DNA of 64,000 nucleotides, taken from the NCBI GenBank assembly GCA_023667095.1, contig JAMPAT010000004.1, positions 62,001-126,000 on the forward strand. Reading direction: 5' to 3'. The notes under the pieces are model-generated. The model was given only the letters and a program-made list of their open reading frames with translations. It had not been told where the DNA came from and did not search any database. Both the position numbers and the translations under genes were made by a program. This stretch comes from Bacteroidales bacterium (GTDB lineage: Bacteria; Bacteroidota; Bacteroidia; Bacteroidales; UBA932). Below are positions 17,918 to 26,966 of the stretch, one piece after another. Each line of letters opens with the position of its first letter. Within the stretch, counting starts at the first letter, position 1.

Positions 17918-17965
17918 AAGCTGAGGGCAGAGGAAACGTAGTTTTACTATGCCGAGGTGGAGTGA
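17918..17965 (+). repeat. Interspersed repeat, copy B
   Basis: AAGCTGAGGGCAGAG, AAACGTAGTTT, ATGCCGAGGTGGAG in the same order and orientation as copy A (14609-14660), with point differences. It ends 20 bp before the M49 start codon. The two copies bracket the AlbA-DUF2971-hsdS segment. Confidence 0.55.
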
Positions 17966-17985
17966 TTGTAAACGAAGTTTAAAAT

Positions 17986-19992
17986 ATGAAGACGATTGCA
18001 AAAATGCTTGTTTTGGGAAGTACTGCTGCGGCATTGGCCGCGTGCGGCAACGCTCCTGCGGAGCCTGCCGGTGATTTCAGGTATCTGGTCGACGAATTTG
18101 CCGACCTCAAGATAATGCGCTATCAGATCCCTGGCTGGGATTCGCTTACATTGCGCCAGAAAGAATATGTGTACCACCTCGGTGAGGCTGCAAAATATGG
18201 CCGTGACATACTCTGGGCGCAGAACTGCAGGTATAACCTTCCGATAAGGAAGAGCGTAGAGAATATCCTCAATAACTATAAAGGGGACAGGGAGTGCAAG
18301 GATTTCCAGGACTTTACTGTATATGCCAAGAGGCTGTTTTTCAGCAATGGAATCCACCACCATTACGCAGAGGACAAATTCTTCCCTGAGTGTCCGCGTG
18401 AATATTTCCAGTCCCTTATGGAGGCTGTCGGGGATGCAGATGCCTGTGCAGAGCTGCTTCCTGCCATATATGATCCGCAGGTCTATCCGCAGAGGAAGTC
18501 TACCGATGCATCCGCTGATATCGTAGCTGAATCTGCCGTCACATTCTATGAAGGTGTGACACGTGCTGAAGTCGAGGCTTTCTATGACGCCATGATGGAT
18601 CCTTCAGATGAACGGCCTGTATCATACGGGCTCAACAGCAGGGTAGTGAAGGATAGCGACGGGACCATACGTGAGGAAGTCTATAGGGCAGACGGCCTGT
18701 ATGGTGCAGCAATCTCTAAAATTGTCGCGGAGCTGGAAAAGGCGGCGGAATTTGCCGAAAGCGATGAGCAGAGGAGATGCATAGAGCTTCTTGTTGCATA
18801 TTACAGGACAGGTGACCTGAAGCTATGGGATGAATACAATATCGCCTGGGCACAGGAGACTGCAGGAACGGTGGATTTTGTAAACGGATTCATCGAGGAC
18901 TACAATGACCCTCTCGGGCGCAAGGCTTCCTGGGAGTCGCTTGTCAATATCAAGGACCATGAGGCTTCGGAGCGTACCGAGGTGCTCAGCGCGAATGCCC
19001 AGTGGTTCGAGGACCATTCTCCTGTAGACCCCCGTTTCAGGAAAAAGGAGGTGAAGGGAGTTTCTGCAAAGGTGATCAATGCAACGACACTTGGCGGAGA
19101 CTGCTATCCTGCAACCCCGATTGGTGTGAATCTCCCGAATGCGGACTGGATCAGGAAAGAATACGGCTCAAAGTCAGTGACCATTGCCAATATAACGCAT
19201 GCATACGAGCTTGCGGCGCTTGAGTCGCCAAAGAGCATACTCAATGAGTTCGCGTGGGATGAAGAGGAGATTGCAAGGGCAAAGAAATACCTTTCCGTTA
19301 CCGATGAGGTGCACACGGACTTGCACGAATGTCTCGGACATGGCTCCGGACAGCTGCTCCCTGGTGTACCTGCAGGTGCGCTCGGGGAATTCAGCTCGAC
19401 TCTTGAGGAGACCCGTGCCGACCTGTTCGGCCTGTACTACATGGCTGATCCGAAACTTGTCGAACTTGGCATATTGCCTGATGTAGAGGCATACAAGGCA
19501 ATGTATGACAATTACATAAAGAACGGAATCTTTGTCCAGTTCAACCGCGTGGAGCTTGGACGCAAGAATACGGAGGCACACATGCAGAACCGCAAGCTTA
19601 TCGCTGAATGGTGCTATGAGAAAGGCCTTGAGGGCAATGTGATAGAGAAGCGTTCACGCGAGGGAAAGACATATTTCGTTGTGAATGACTACCAGGCTCT
19701 CCGCGGACTTTTCGGTGAACTTCTTGCAGAAATCCAGCGCATCAAGTCTGAAGGTGACTACAAGGCAGGAAAGCAGATTGTAGAGAAATATGCTGTCGAC
19801 ATTGACCAGGACCTGCACCGGGAGGTGAGGGAACGCTATGCGTCCCTCGGGCTTAAGCCATACGGCGGGTTCATCAATCCTGAGATTGTTCCTGTAAAGA
19901 AATTCGGCAGGATAGTGGACTACAGGGTAGAATATCCGTCCGGCTTCCTCGGCCAGATGCTTGAATACGGCAGGAAATATTCCACATTGTAG
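17986..19992 (+). CDS. Dipeptidyl peptidase III-like M49 lipoprotein
   Basis: 668 residues. MKTIAKMLVLGSTAAALAAC is a lipoprotein signal with Cys20. The zinc site is canonical for M49: HECLGH (447-452) and EETRAD (474-479). DPP III enzymes remove dipeptides from the N termini of short peptides. Envelope anchoring suggests peptide use in the periplasm or at the surface. xerD follows 17 nt downstream and is probably co-transcribed. It differs from the M49 protein at 1983 in motif spacing and length, so the two are distant paralogues. Confidence 0.92.
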   Translation: MKTIAKMLVLGSTAAALAACGNAPAEPAGDFRYLVDEFADLKIMRYQIPGWDSLTLRQKEYVYHLGEAAKYGRDILWAQNCRYNLPIRKSVENILNNYKGDRECKDFQDFTVYAKRLFFSNGIHHHYAEDKFFPECPREYFQSLMEAVGDADACAELLPAIYDPQVYPQRKSTDASADIVAESAVTFYEGVTRAEVEAFYDAMMDPSDERPVSYGLNSRVVKDSDGTIREEVYRADGLYGAAISKIVAELEKAAEFAESDEQRRCIELLVAYYRTGDLKLWDEYNIAWAQETAGTVDFVNGFIEDYNDPLGRKASWESLVNIKDHEASERTEVLSANAQWFEDHSPVDPRFRKKEVKGVSAKVINATTLGGDCYPATPIGVNLPNADWIRKEYGSKSVTIANITHAYELAALESPKSILNEFAWDEEEIARAKKYLSVTDEVHTDLHECLGHGSGQLLPGVPAGALGEFSSTLEETRADLFGLYYMADPKLVELGILPDVEAYKAMYDNYIKNGIFVQFNRVELGRKNTEAHMQNRKLIAEWCYEKGLEGNVIEKRSREGKTYFVVNDYQALRGLFGELLAEIQRIKSEGDYKAGKQIVEKYAVDIDQDLHREVRERYASLGLKPYGGFINPEIVPVKKFGRIVDYRVEYPSGFLGQMLEYGRKYSTL

Positions 19993-20009
19993 CTGATGCA
20001 CAGGCTGCC

Positions 20010-20903
20010 ATGGAAGCCATTCTGAAAGACTACAGGTACTATCTGAAGATTGAACGTGCGATGTCACCCAACACTGTGGCATCGTATGTCCGTGATATGG
20101 AGTCATTCATGGCATACCTGGATTTGTCTGGAAAGTCATGTACGGATGTTTCTTCTTCTGACATAGTGGATTATTTTTCCAGCCTGGATAAAGTCTCCAA
20201 GAGATCCCAGACCAGGAAGCTGAGTGCTTTCAGGTCATTCTACACATGGATGATCCAGGAGGGATATGTCAGTGAGAATCCATGTGACGGAGTTGATGCC
20301 CCGAAGCTCGGACGCTATCTGCCGGGCATCCTTTCTGTTGAGGAGGTTGGCGATATAATGGACTCAGTCCCCATGGATTCATGGAAAGGCCTGCGTGACC
20401 GTGCAATATTGGAAATCCTGTATGGCTGCGGGCTGCGTGTCTCGGAAGTGTCGGATCTGCGTATTTCAGGGCTGTTCCTTGATGAGAACTTTGTCAGGAT
20501 TGTCGGGAAAGGCGACAAGGAACGTCTTGTCCCGATAGGGGACATGGCGATAGAGGCCGTGAAGAACTACCTTCCTGTGCGTCCTGTTCCTGCTGACCGG
20601 CAAAGTTCAGATATCCTTTTTCTTAATAGGAACGGGACAAGGCTGAGCCGTATATCCATCTTCAAGATGGTGAAGAGACAGACAGTCGCTGCAGGAATCA
20701 GCAAGGAGATTTCTCCACATACTTTCAGGCATTCATTTGCTACGCACCTTATAGAAAATGGGGCAGATCTGCGGGTAGTGCAGGAGATGCTTGGCCATGA
20801 GAGCATACTTACTACAGAAATATATACTCATATGGAAACCTCTACCTGGCATCAGACGATTCTGGAGCATCATCTTCGGGGAAGTGCAGGAAAAAAGGTT
20901 TAG
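20010..20903 (+). CDS. xerD: Tyrosine recombinase XerD (or XerC)
   Basis: 297 residues, normal for the chromosome-dimer resolution recombinases acting at dif. N-terminal SAM-like domain (about 1-95) and catalytic domain with Arg143 (GCGLRVSEV), Lys167 (VGKGDKER), His237 and Arg240 (HTFRHSFATHL), His263 (LGHESI) and nucleophile Tyr272 (TEIYTHM). The unbroken catalytic set and housekeeping length separate it from the island recombinase at 13547. XerC cannot be excluded. It ends before a bidirectional terminator. Confidence 0.9.
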   Translation: MEAILKDYRYYLKIERAMSPNTVASYVRDMESFMAYLDLSGKSCTDVSSSDIVDYFSSLDKVSKRSQTRKLSAFRSFYTWMIQEGYVSENPCDGVDAPKLGRYLPGILSVEEVGDIMDSVPMDSWKGLRDRAILEILYGCGLRVSEVSDLRISGLFLDENFVRIVGKGDKERLVPIGDMAIEAVKNYLPVRPVPADRQSSDILFLNRNGTRLSRISIFKMVKRQTVAAGISKEISPHTFRHSFATHLIENGADLRVVQEMLGHESILTTEIYTHMETSTWHQTILEHHLRGSAGKKV

Positions 20904-20951
20904 TGCACTGAGTCCAGTCTTGACTTCATGTCCTGGCTGTGGGCAGATGCC

Positions 20952-20999
20952 AAAAAGAACTGGTGACCCAAATTTTAGTTGAGGGCCACCAGCTCTTTT
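20952..20999. terminator. Bidirectional terminator between xerD and envelope operon
   Basis: AAAAAGAACTGGTG (20952-20965) pairs with CACCAGCTCTTTT (20987-20999) with one mismatch; A and T runs on both ends serve both strands. Confidence 0.75.
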
Positions 21000-21012
21000 A
21001 AATATCAGTACA

Positions 21013-21627
21013 TTAGAAGCAGATTCCAAGCTTGAATCCTAAATTGTTGATTCCATTCATGTTGAATGCGGTGTTCCTGTTGGTGGCATAGCTGTAGTAG
21101 ACTGCTGCCTGGAAACCGAAGTCCGTCCTGTTGAACGGATGCCATGTCACTCCGGCCTCAGGGGAAACATAGAATCCCCAGTTGTCAGAAGATGCCCCGA
21201 ATGTTGACATGTACGCATATTCCTTTGAATATTCAGCACCGAGCTTGGCCTGTATGTAAGGCTGGAGCCTTGTCCTTGTGAAACGGTACCTCAGTGTGGC
21301 TCCGAACGGTATCTGGTAGATGGAATAGTCCATGTCAGTTGTGAGGGCGGATCCGTCATTCCATACGTATGTCTTCTTTGGGACATACTCGTTGTTGGTG
21401 TTGACACTTGCAAATCCGCCGACAGCGAACCGTGGTGTAAGGTAGTAGCCTCCTTCAAGATAGGCTCCCCATCCGTTTGCCGATTCAGCGACAGGGTTGT
21501 CTACTGTGGCATTGAATTGCCAGCCTCCGCTGATATAGTATCTCTTGCCCACCTGGGCGTTCATCTGTATTGCAGCAATGAACATAGCCACTGCAGATGC
21601 AATTATATATATGTATGACTTTTTCAT
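21013..21627 (-). CDS. Outer-membrane beta-barrel protein
   Basis: 204 residues with a signal peptide (MKKSYIYIIASAVAMFIAAIQMNA). The mature part alternates polar and hydrophobic residues, is rich in Tyr and Gly and ends in a beta strand with terminal Phe (LGFKLGICF), as for small OmpW/OmpA-like 8-strand barrels. Segments such as GWGAYLEGGYYLTPRFAVGGF are typical strands. Last gene of the DUF4251-DUF4136-barrel operon (49 nt after the preceding gene). Confidence 0.8.
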   Translation of the reverse strand: MKKSYIYIIASAVAMFIAAIQMNAQVGKRYYISGGWQFNATVDNPVAESANGWGAYLEGGYYLTPRFAVGGFASVNTNNEYVPKKTYVWNDGSALTTDMDYSIYQIPFGATLRYRFTRTRLQPYIQAKLGAEYSKEYAYMSTFGASSDNWGFYVSPEAGVTWHPFNRTDFGFQAAVYYSYATNRNTAFNMNGINNLGFKLGICF

Positions 21628-21676
21628 ATAGATAGAAATTTAAATATGGTTAAAACATCCTTGAGTCTTGTGCCGG

Positions 21677-22321
21677 CTACTTTCCGCCATGGTCAAGATA
21701 CTGCGACTGGCTGAATGACTGTCCGATTGCAAGCTTCAGCTTTAGGACATCCGAATGTATGCTTCCTCCCTGGGGACCGCTGATATAGCTTGTCCATATG
21801 ATTGGAAGGGGCTTGTCTGTTCCGTCGCCGGCAGTAAGGTCAACCATCTCTGTAATAAGGGAATTTGTTGAGAAGCTGTATACTACAGGATATCCGTAGT
21901 CCCAGCCGTTCCAGTGTCCTCCCCAATAGCCAGGATGCCAGTACCCTGGATAGTCAAGCCACCAGTAAGGATCTGAAATGTAATTTACATAATTTTCAGT
22001 CTCAATGATATATGTTACCTGTATCCCTATGTCTGCCGTATTCTTGTCTGCTGTATAGACATAGCCGTATGAATCCATCATCTTCTTGTACTGGCCGATA
22101 AGTGCCTGTGCGTATGTTGATTTTGAATATTCAGGCTTTGAAGACTGGCCGACAACCAGTAGGCTGTCAGGGATGTTGTATGTCTTGTATGCCGAGAAGT
22201 CAGTGTTCTCCGCACGTGATGTGTAGACAAGGTATTCACCGTCCCTGTCCTGTGGAGAAGGAGCCTTGTGACATGCTGCTGCGAGCATTGCTATTGCTGA
22301 TAGAAATATAATCTTTTTCAT
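21677..22321 (-). CDS. DUF4136 lipoprotein
   Basis: 214 residues with lipobox AAAC (Cys17). The DUF4136 pattern is seen in NTDFSAYKTYNIPDS, the ADIGIQVTYI strand and the Trp/Tyr/Gly-rich middle (PGYWHPGYWGGHWNGWDYGY). Function unknown; usually an envelope lipoprotein. It sits between a DUF4251 gene (39 nt upstream) and a beta-barrel gene, so a joint envelope role is likely. Confidence 0.82.
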   Translation of the reverse strand: MKKIIFLSAIAMLAAACHKAPSPQDRDGEYLVYTSRAENTDFSAYKTYNIPDSLLVVGQSSKPEYSKSTYAQALIGQYKKMMDSYGYVYTADKNTADIGIQVTYIIETENYVNYISDPYWWLDYPGYWHPGYWGGHWNGWDYGYPVVYSFSTNSLITEMVDLTAGDGTDKPLPIIWTSYISGPQGGSIHSDVLKLKLAIGQSFSQSQYLDHGGK

Positions 22322-22360
22322 ATTCTTGTGTCTTTAATGTTTTACTGATGTTGTGTTGCC

Positions 22361-23080
22361 CTAAAGTGACATGCCTTCGAAAACTGATGCATTTGAATAA
22401 GGGACCAGTGTCCCGTCAAATGATACGGAATTGGAATTGAAGTTAGGCATTACGGTTGCTGTCACCCTGTTGCTTCCAGGATAGATATAGATTTCCACCT
22501 GTGCATTTATCCCGATTCCTGTGACTGACATGCTCAATGTCGTGCGCCCTTTCTTGTCGGTCGTTGTCCTGAGGTCGTTTACCCGTCCCTTGACGGTCAC
22601 TCCTCCTACTCCGTTAGGGCCAGCATAGTATGTGCTTGGCGAAATCTGGACAATGGCCCTGTCACCGTTTACCGAGATGAAGTTTGTACCTGAATTGACT
22701 GATACCCTGCTGCCGTTCTTGAATGTTACATAGTCAGCTTCAAGTACAAATGACATGTTGTGTACTGCTGCCTTTGCCTGTACCCATGCAAGTGAATCCA
22801 CAAGCGAATTTATATGCTTGTCCTCATTGCGCCTTTGCCTGAAATTCTCCATATCCTGCTTCCAGGCTTCCATTTCCTTTTGCATCCTCTGCTTCCTTTC
22901 CTGGCATCTCCGGGCCTTGGCCTTTTTTCTGGCTTCAGCTTTCTGCTGTTTGCCTGGTGAACTGTTGATTTCTGCCGCTTCCATCGGATTGCCCGTTACC
23001 GGGGCCGGAAGCTCTGCCGCCTGTACCGTGAATGACAGGCCGGCCGTAAATACGGCCAAAGTGATAAATATTTTTTTCAT
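22361..23080 (-). CDS. DUF4251 exported protein
   Basis: 239 residues. The signal peptide (MKKIFITLAVFTAGLSFTVQAAE) is followed by a highly charged helical stretch rich in Lys, Arg and Glu (about 45-95). The DUF4251 beta domain then spans about residues 112-235 (SVNSGTNFISVNGDRAIVQI, GGVTVKGRVNDLR). Function unknown. First gene of the three-gene envelope operon. Confidence 0.82.
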   Translation of the reverse strand: MKKIFITLAVFTAGLSFTVQAAELPAPVTGNPMEAAEINSSPGKQQKAEARKKAKARRCQERKQRMQKEMEAWKQDMENFRQRRNEDKHINSLVDSLAWVQAKAAVHNMSFVLEADYVTFKNGSRVSVNSGTNFISVNGDRAIVQISPSTYYAGPNGVGGVTVKGRVNDLRTTTDKKGRTTLSMSVTGIGINAQVEIYIYPGSNRVTATVMPNFNSNSVSFDGTLVPYSNASVFEGMSL

Positions 23081-23130
23081 AACACTACTGATTAATTAAA
23101 CACGGCCGGCTATATGGCAAACGGAATGCC

Positions 23131-23168
23131 AAAAACAGAGACAGCCGGCAACTTGCCGGCTGTCTCTG
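23131..23168 (-). terminator. Strong intrinsic terminator
   Basis: A perfect 14-bp stem (CAGAGACAGCCGGC / GCCGGCTGTCTCTG) with an AACTT/AAGTT loop at 23136-23168, followed on the minus strand by a T run. It ends the large membrane-protein gene. Confidence 0.88.
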
Positions 23169-23194
23169 CTGTTAAAACATTGATGAATATATAC

Positions 23195-25426
23195 TTATTC
23201 TTGGATTTCAATTGTCGCTTCAACTTCCTGCACTGCCTCGGCAGGGACTGCTGCGGATTCTGTAACCTCCTTCTGCCCGAAGATAGGTGATGGAAGCGAT
23301 GCCCACGCAAGCAGGTTGCATAGCCACAGTGCAATTGCTACAGCAGCAATGCATCCTGCCGAGATGCACCATTTTTTCCATGTGGCCATACCTTTCTTTG
23401 CGTATGGGTCCTTGAGCTTAAGCTTAGGGAACTTTACGATGTCTGTCAATGTGGCACCGAACGGAATGCTTATATTTGAAGAGGCGTTTATCGCCCATCC
23501 GTTGGCATTCAGCAGCGGTGCTATGTTGCGTCTGCGCAGCTTCATCCATGCCATTACCATCGAAGGTCCGGATATTATCAGGATTATGCCGATGAATACC
23601 AGTATTGCCTGCCACCAGGTAAGTGTAAGTACACCTTTTGCAAGGCTTGCAAGGAAAGTGCCTATCATGCCAAGTGCCATCCCGAATGCAGCAAATATAC
23701 CTGCGAACTTGGCAATATCGAAAGGAGGCTGGGCTGCGGCATTTGCGTCAGCAGTACCAGGTGCAGGTGCTGCCGTGATCTTCTTGTTTGCCTCTGCCAT
23801 TATCTTTGCATCCTTTTCGGCTGCAGATTTGTTGATGAAGTTCTCCACAGTCTGGGCCATCCTTCTGTATGGAGACCAGAATGCCTGTGAAATGCTGATA
23901 GGGTTTTCAATTATCTTGGTCACTGTGGCATCCCAGTCCAGTCCATTGTTGTCGTAGAATATGGCATTCTTGCCGACTGAAAGGTCACCGATGTCGCCGA
24001 CTGTTACTGCTGCGACAATCTGCTTGACTCCAGGCACTGTCTTGGTGACACAGTCGCAGTACAGGAGATACATCCCGCTTGACGGGGCCATTATTCCATG
24101 CTTGGCGGCATCTGTCACGTTTATGCACAGGCGGCATGCCCTCTGGTCAATTATAAGGGTACCTGCCTGGAATATTGCCCTGACATCCTTGTCCGGATTG
24201 TAGAAGTCCTGGAATGTGACGAAATTCTTGAGCAGGGTATAGAAATCGCGGTATATATGCAGGAACTTGTCCACAAGTTCAATGTTTTCGGCCTCTTCCT
24301 TCAGCTCTATGTCTTTGGCCACGAGGTTGAGCAGTGCCTCCTGCCTGTCCTGCAGGATAAGTTCACGTATCTTGTCGTTGCCAAGCGGTTCGACAGCAGA
24401 GCCGGCCTTTGCGGCTTTCCATGCTGTATATGCAGCGAATTTTTCTCCTATTGCATTCCAGCCGGTTTCAGTCAGGACTGTCATTCCGCTGTCCATTGCT
24501 ATGGACTTCAATGTCTGGAAGTCTGCAGCCCATGCCGGGTTGACAGGGCCGTTGAGGTCAATTTCCGGCCTGCCTGTGATCCGGGCTATCGGATATGAGG
24601 CTATCTCTGCAGTCTTTCCGTTGAGGTCTTCTGCGCTGATGGACTCTATCCTGGATTTCTGGACATCAAGGGCTGATGTGCTGTCCGGTGCAAATGCCGC
24701 CAGGCGCGACCTCATGAAGAAGTCCCTGACCTTGGCATCAAGCGCACTGTAGGCTGCAAGTGCAGCATCTGTCCTTTCCCCGAATGGGGCCTCCGGTGCA
24801 GAGTCTATCCATGCTGCATATTCTGTCAGCGACTTGTAGAATGTCCCGATAATCTCTGCTGTGATCCCTGGTGCCCCGCTGCGGTCTGTTGCCTGGCCTA
24901 CAGTGGCGATGGCAGCAAGTATGGCTGACTTTTCCTCTGTTGTATCTGCCGATGCCTCCGTGATTATGCCGTCACCGTTGAACCTGGTCTTTGCGAATAT
25001 TGCGCTGCTGTCTGCTATGTCTGAAATCGAGATTACATCAGTTTCCTTGCCGAGGTTCTTGAGTATCTGCCTTGCAGAACTGTAGATTTTCTTTCCGGTC
25101 GCATTGCCGGTGTCAAGGTATCGGATGTCAATGGAGGAGTCACCTCTGAGCAGCAGGTCATTGTCCTTCAGTGCACCTGTAATCCACTTTGCGGTATGGA
25201 CAACATCATCGAGATGTATCTTTCCATCCTGCTCCCAATCCATATAGGACAGGCTCCGTTCGTCAATTTCAAGCCCTTTGACAGGACATGAAAGTACAGT
25301 CCACATCTTGCGGTCCAGTTCATGCAGATGCGCAATATCTTCACCTGAGGTAATCTTGACACGTGTCGAGCCTCCGATATTCTCGAATTCCCATTTATAG
25401 CCAGTGTCTTTTTTAAGAATTTTCAT
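23195..25426 (-). CDS. Large membrane protein with EF-hand-like loops, unrecognised
   Basis: About 743 residues. I cannot assign a named family. An EF-hand-type loop DWEQDGKIHLDD (63-74) lies near the N terminus, and a second, degenerate one (NGDGII, 150-155) follows. The middle 400 residues are mostly helical and soluble-looking. Near the C terminus are two close membrane segments (IFAAFGMALGMIGTFLASLA and WWQAILVFIGIILIISGPSMV), a linker and a third (CIAAVAIALWLCNLLAW), then an acidic tail. The TACCTTTG box at 25464-25457 puts the transcript start near 25450, so ATG 25426 is preferred; 25447 or 25459 are possible. Single-gene unit with its own terminator. Confidence 0.75.
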   Translation of the reverse strand: MKILKKDTGYKWEFENIGGSTRVKITSGEDIAHLHELDRKMWTVLSCPVKGLEIDERSLSYMDWEQDGKIHLDDVVHTAKWITGALKDNDLLLRGDSSIDIRYLDTGNATGKKIYSSARQILKNLGKETDVISISDIADSSAIFAKTRFNGDGIITEASADTTEEKSAILAAIATVGQATDRSGAPGITAEIIGTFYKSLTEYAAWIDSAPEAPFGERTDAALAAYSALDAKVRDFFMRSRLAAFAPDSTSALDVQKSRIESISAEDLNGKTAEIASYPIARITGRPEIDLNGPVNPAWAADFQTLKSIAMDSGMTVLTETGWNAIGEKFAAYTAWKAAKAGSAVEPLGNDKIRELILQDRQEALLNLVAKDIELKEEAENIELVDKFLHIYRDFYTLLKNFVTFQDFYNPDKDVRAIFQAGTLIIDQRACRLCINVTDAAKHGIMAPSSGMYLLYCDCVTKTVPGVKQIVAAVTVGDIGDLSVGKNAIFYDNNGLDWDATVTKIIENPISISQAFWSPYRRMAQTVENFINKSAAEKDAKIMAEANKKITAAPAPGTADANAAAQPPFDIAKFAGIFAAFGMALGMIGTFLASLAKGVLTLTWWQAILVFIGIILIISGPSMVMAWMKLRRRNIAPLLNANGWAINASSNISIPFGATLTDIVKFPKLKLKDPYAKKGMATWKKWCISAGCIAAVAIALWLCNLLAWASLPSPIFGQKEVTESAAVPAEAVQEVEATIEIQE

Positions 25427-25456
25427 ATAGTCAAAATTTTTTTTCATATCATTCCG

Positions 25457-25464
25457 CAAAGGTA
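25457..25464 (-). promoter_or_regulatory. Promoter -7 box for the large membrane protein
   Basis: TACCTTTG on the minus strand, matching TAnnTTTG. Confidence 0.5.
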
Positions 25465-25550
25465 AACAATTTCAGATATTTGTGAAATTTTAAGCCAGTG
25501 TGTCGGGAACAGACAAAGATTTCAGCGGAAGGATATTGTCCTTAAGATCA

Positions 25551-26915
25551 CTAAAAGTCCGATGCCTTTTTCATCTTTTCTGCAATCCTGTCGTTGCATA
25601 GGTTGCCTATGCTGCCTATGTGGGTATGGTGCATGCTTCGGGCTGAGAGTTGCGTGTCTTTAAAATTGCCTGCCTTGCTGTCAGTAATGCCATATCCTTC
25701 GGCAACTGCCTGGGGACAGAATCTGAACCTGCCTTCATTTACCTCAATTCCAACACTTTTGTAGGCATCACGGAACGGCATTCCTGCAAGTGTGCGTCGG
25801 TTTACCTCCTCTACAGTGAAAAGATAGTCATAGAGACCGGATTTGAGGATTTCTGCATTTATCCTGATATTTTCAAGCATATACTTCGTCATGTAGAGGC
25901 ATTTGTGCATCAGTTCGAGTGCAGGGAACAGGATGTCCTTCAGGAGCTGGAAGTCCCTGTGGTATCCGTGGGGCATATTGCTGCAGAGGATTGAAATTTC
26001 GTTTTCCGTTGCCATTATACGGTTGCAGTTGCCGCGGATTATTTCCCAGACGTCAGGGTTCTTCTTATGGGGCATTATGCTGGAGCCTGTTGTAAGATTG
26101 TCCGGGAAAGAGATAAAACCATAGTTAGGGCACATGTACATGCAGCAATCAGATGCAAATTTATTGAGAGTCAATGCTATCGTGCCCATTGCTGAGGCTA
26201 CGGACCTTTCTGAACGTCCGCGGCTCAGCTGGGCTGCCACAGCATTGTAGTTGAGGTCACCGAATCCAAGCAGGTCTGTGGTCATCTGCCTGTCGAGCGG
26301 GAATGAACTGCCATATCCGGCAGCTGAGCCGAGTGGATTCTGGTCGACAACCCTATATGCACCGGAAAGCATGAACATATCTTCCGCAAGTGCTTCAGCG
26401 TATGCTCCGAACCACATCCCGAAAGATGAAGGCATTGCAATCTGCCCGTGTGTATATCCTGGAAGCAGCACCTCCTTGTGCTTTTCGCTCAGTTCCTGCA
26501 ACGTGGCAAACAAGTCAAGTACTTCCTGCCTAGTCTGCCTGAGTCCGTCTTTCAGGAAAAGCTTTATATCAACCAGCACCTGGTCATTTCGTGAACGTCC
26601 TGAATGTATCTTTTTGCCTATTTCGCCGAGTCTGCGTGTGAGAAGAAGCTCTACCTGTGAATGGATGTCTTCAACATCATCCTCCAGGACGAACTGACCG
26701 TTTTCAATTTCATTGGCGATATAGTCCAGCCCTTCTGTCAATGCAATAAGTTCGTCTTTTGTGAGAAGCCCGATGCTTTCAAGCATCATTATGTGGGCTT
26801 TCGAACCCATCACGTCATATTTTGCGAGCCTTGCATCAAGAATCCTGTCGTTTCCGACTGTGAAATCCTCCACTGCCTGTGAGGCCTCGGCTCCTTTGCT
26901 CCAAAGTGTTGCCAT
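25551..26915 (-). CDS. argH: Argininosuccinate lyase
   Basis: Splits argininosuccinate into arginine and fumarate, the last step of arginine synthesis. 454 residues, normal length. The superfamily signature GSSIMPHKKNPD (flexible catalytic loop with Ser) is present, as are SGRSRNDQV and the TVEEVNRRTLAG region. Last gene of the arginine operon, 51 nt after argE. A stem-forming AT-rich stretch before it does not look like a terminator. Confidence 0.97.
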   Translation of the reverse strand: MATLWSKGAEASQAVEDFTVGNDRILDARLAKYDVMGSKAHIMMLESIGLLTKDELIALTEGLDYIANEIENGQFVLEDDVEDIHSQVELLLTRRLGEIGKKIHSGRSRNDQVLVDIKLFLKDGLRQTRQEVLDLFATLQELSEKHKEVLLPGYTHGQIAMPSSFGMWFGAYAEALAEDMFMLSGAYRVVDQNPLGSAAGYGSSFPLDRQMTTDLLGFGDLNYNAVAAQLSRGRSERSVASAMGTIALTLNKFASDCCMYMCPNYGFISFPDNLTTGSSIMPHKKNPDVWEIIRGNCNRIMATENEISILCSNMPHGYHRDFQLLKDILFPALELMHKCLYMTKYMLENIRINAEILKSGLYDYLFTVEEVNRRTLAGMPFRDAYKSVGIEVNEGRFRFCPQAVAEGYGITDSKAGNFKDTQLSARSMHHTHIGSIGNLCNDRIAEKMKKASDF

Positions 26916-26966
26916 GTCTGTTCCCTTTTAAGTTTTTCTATACTGTGTGTATATATGAGAATCTGT

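Noticed and set aside
17777-18034. Upstream extension of the hsdS frame into the M49 gene
   Set aside because: It has no resemblance to an HsdS recognition domain and overlaps the M49 start and promoter region on the other strand.
20010-20903. xerD as a mobile-element integrase
   Set aside because: Length, motif set and position after a core peptidase gene fit a housekeeping Xer protein; no attachment-site repeats are visible beside it.
23316-23957. 213-codon plus-strand frame opposite the large membrane protein
   Set aside because: Hydrophobic composition is a reflection of the membrane segments on the other strand; no initiation signals.
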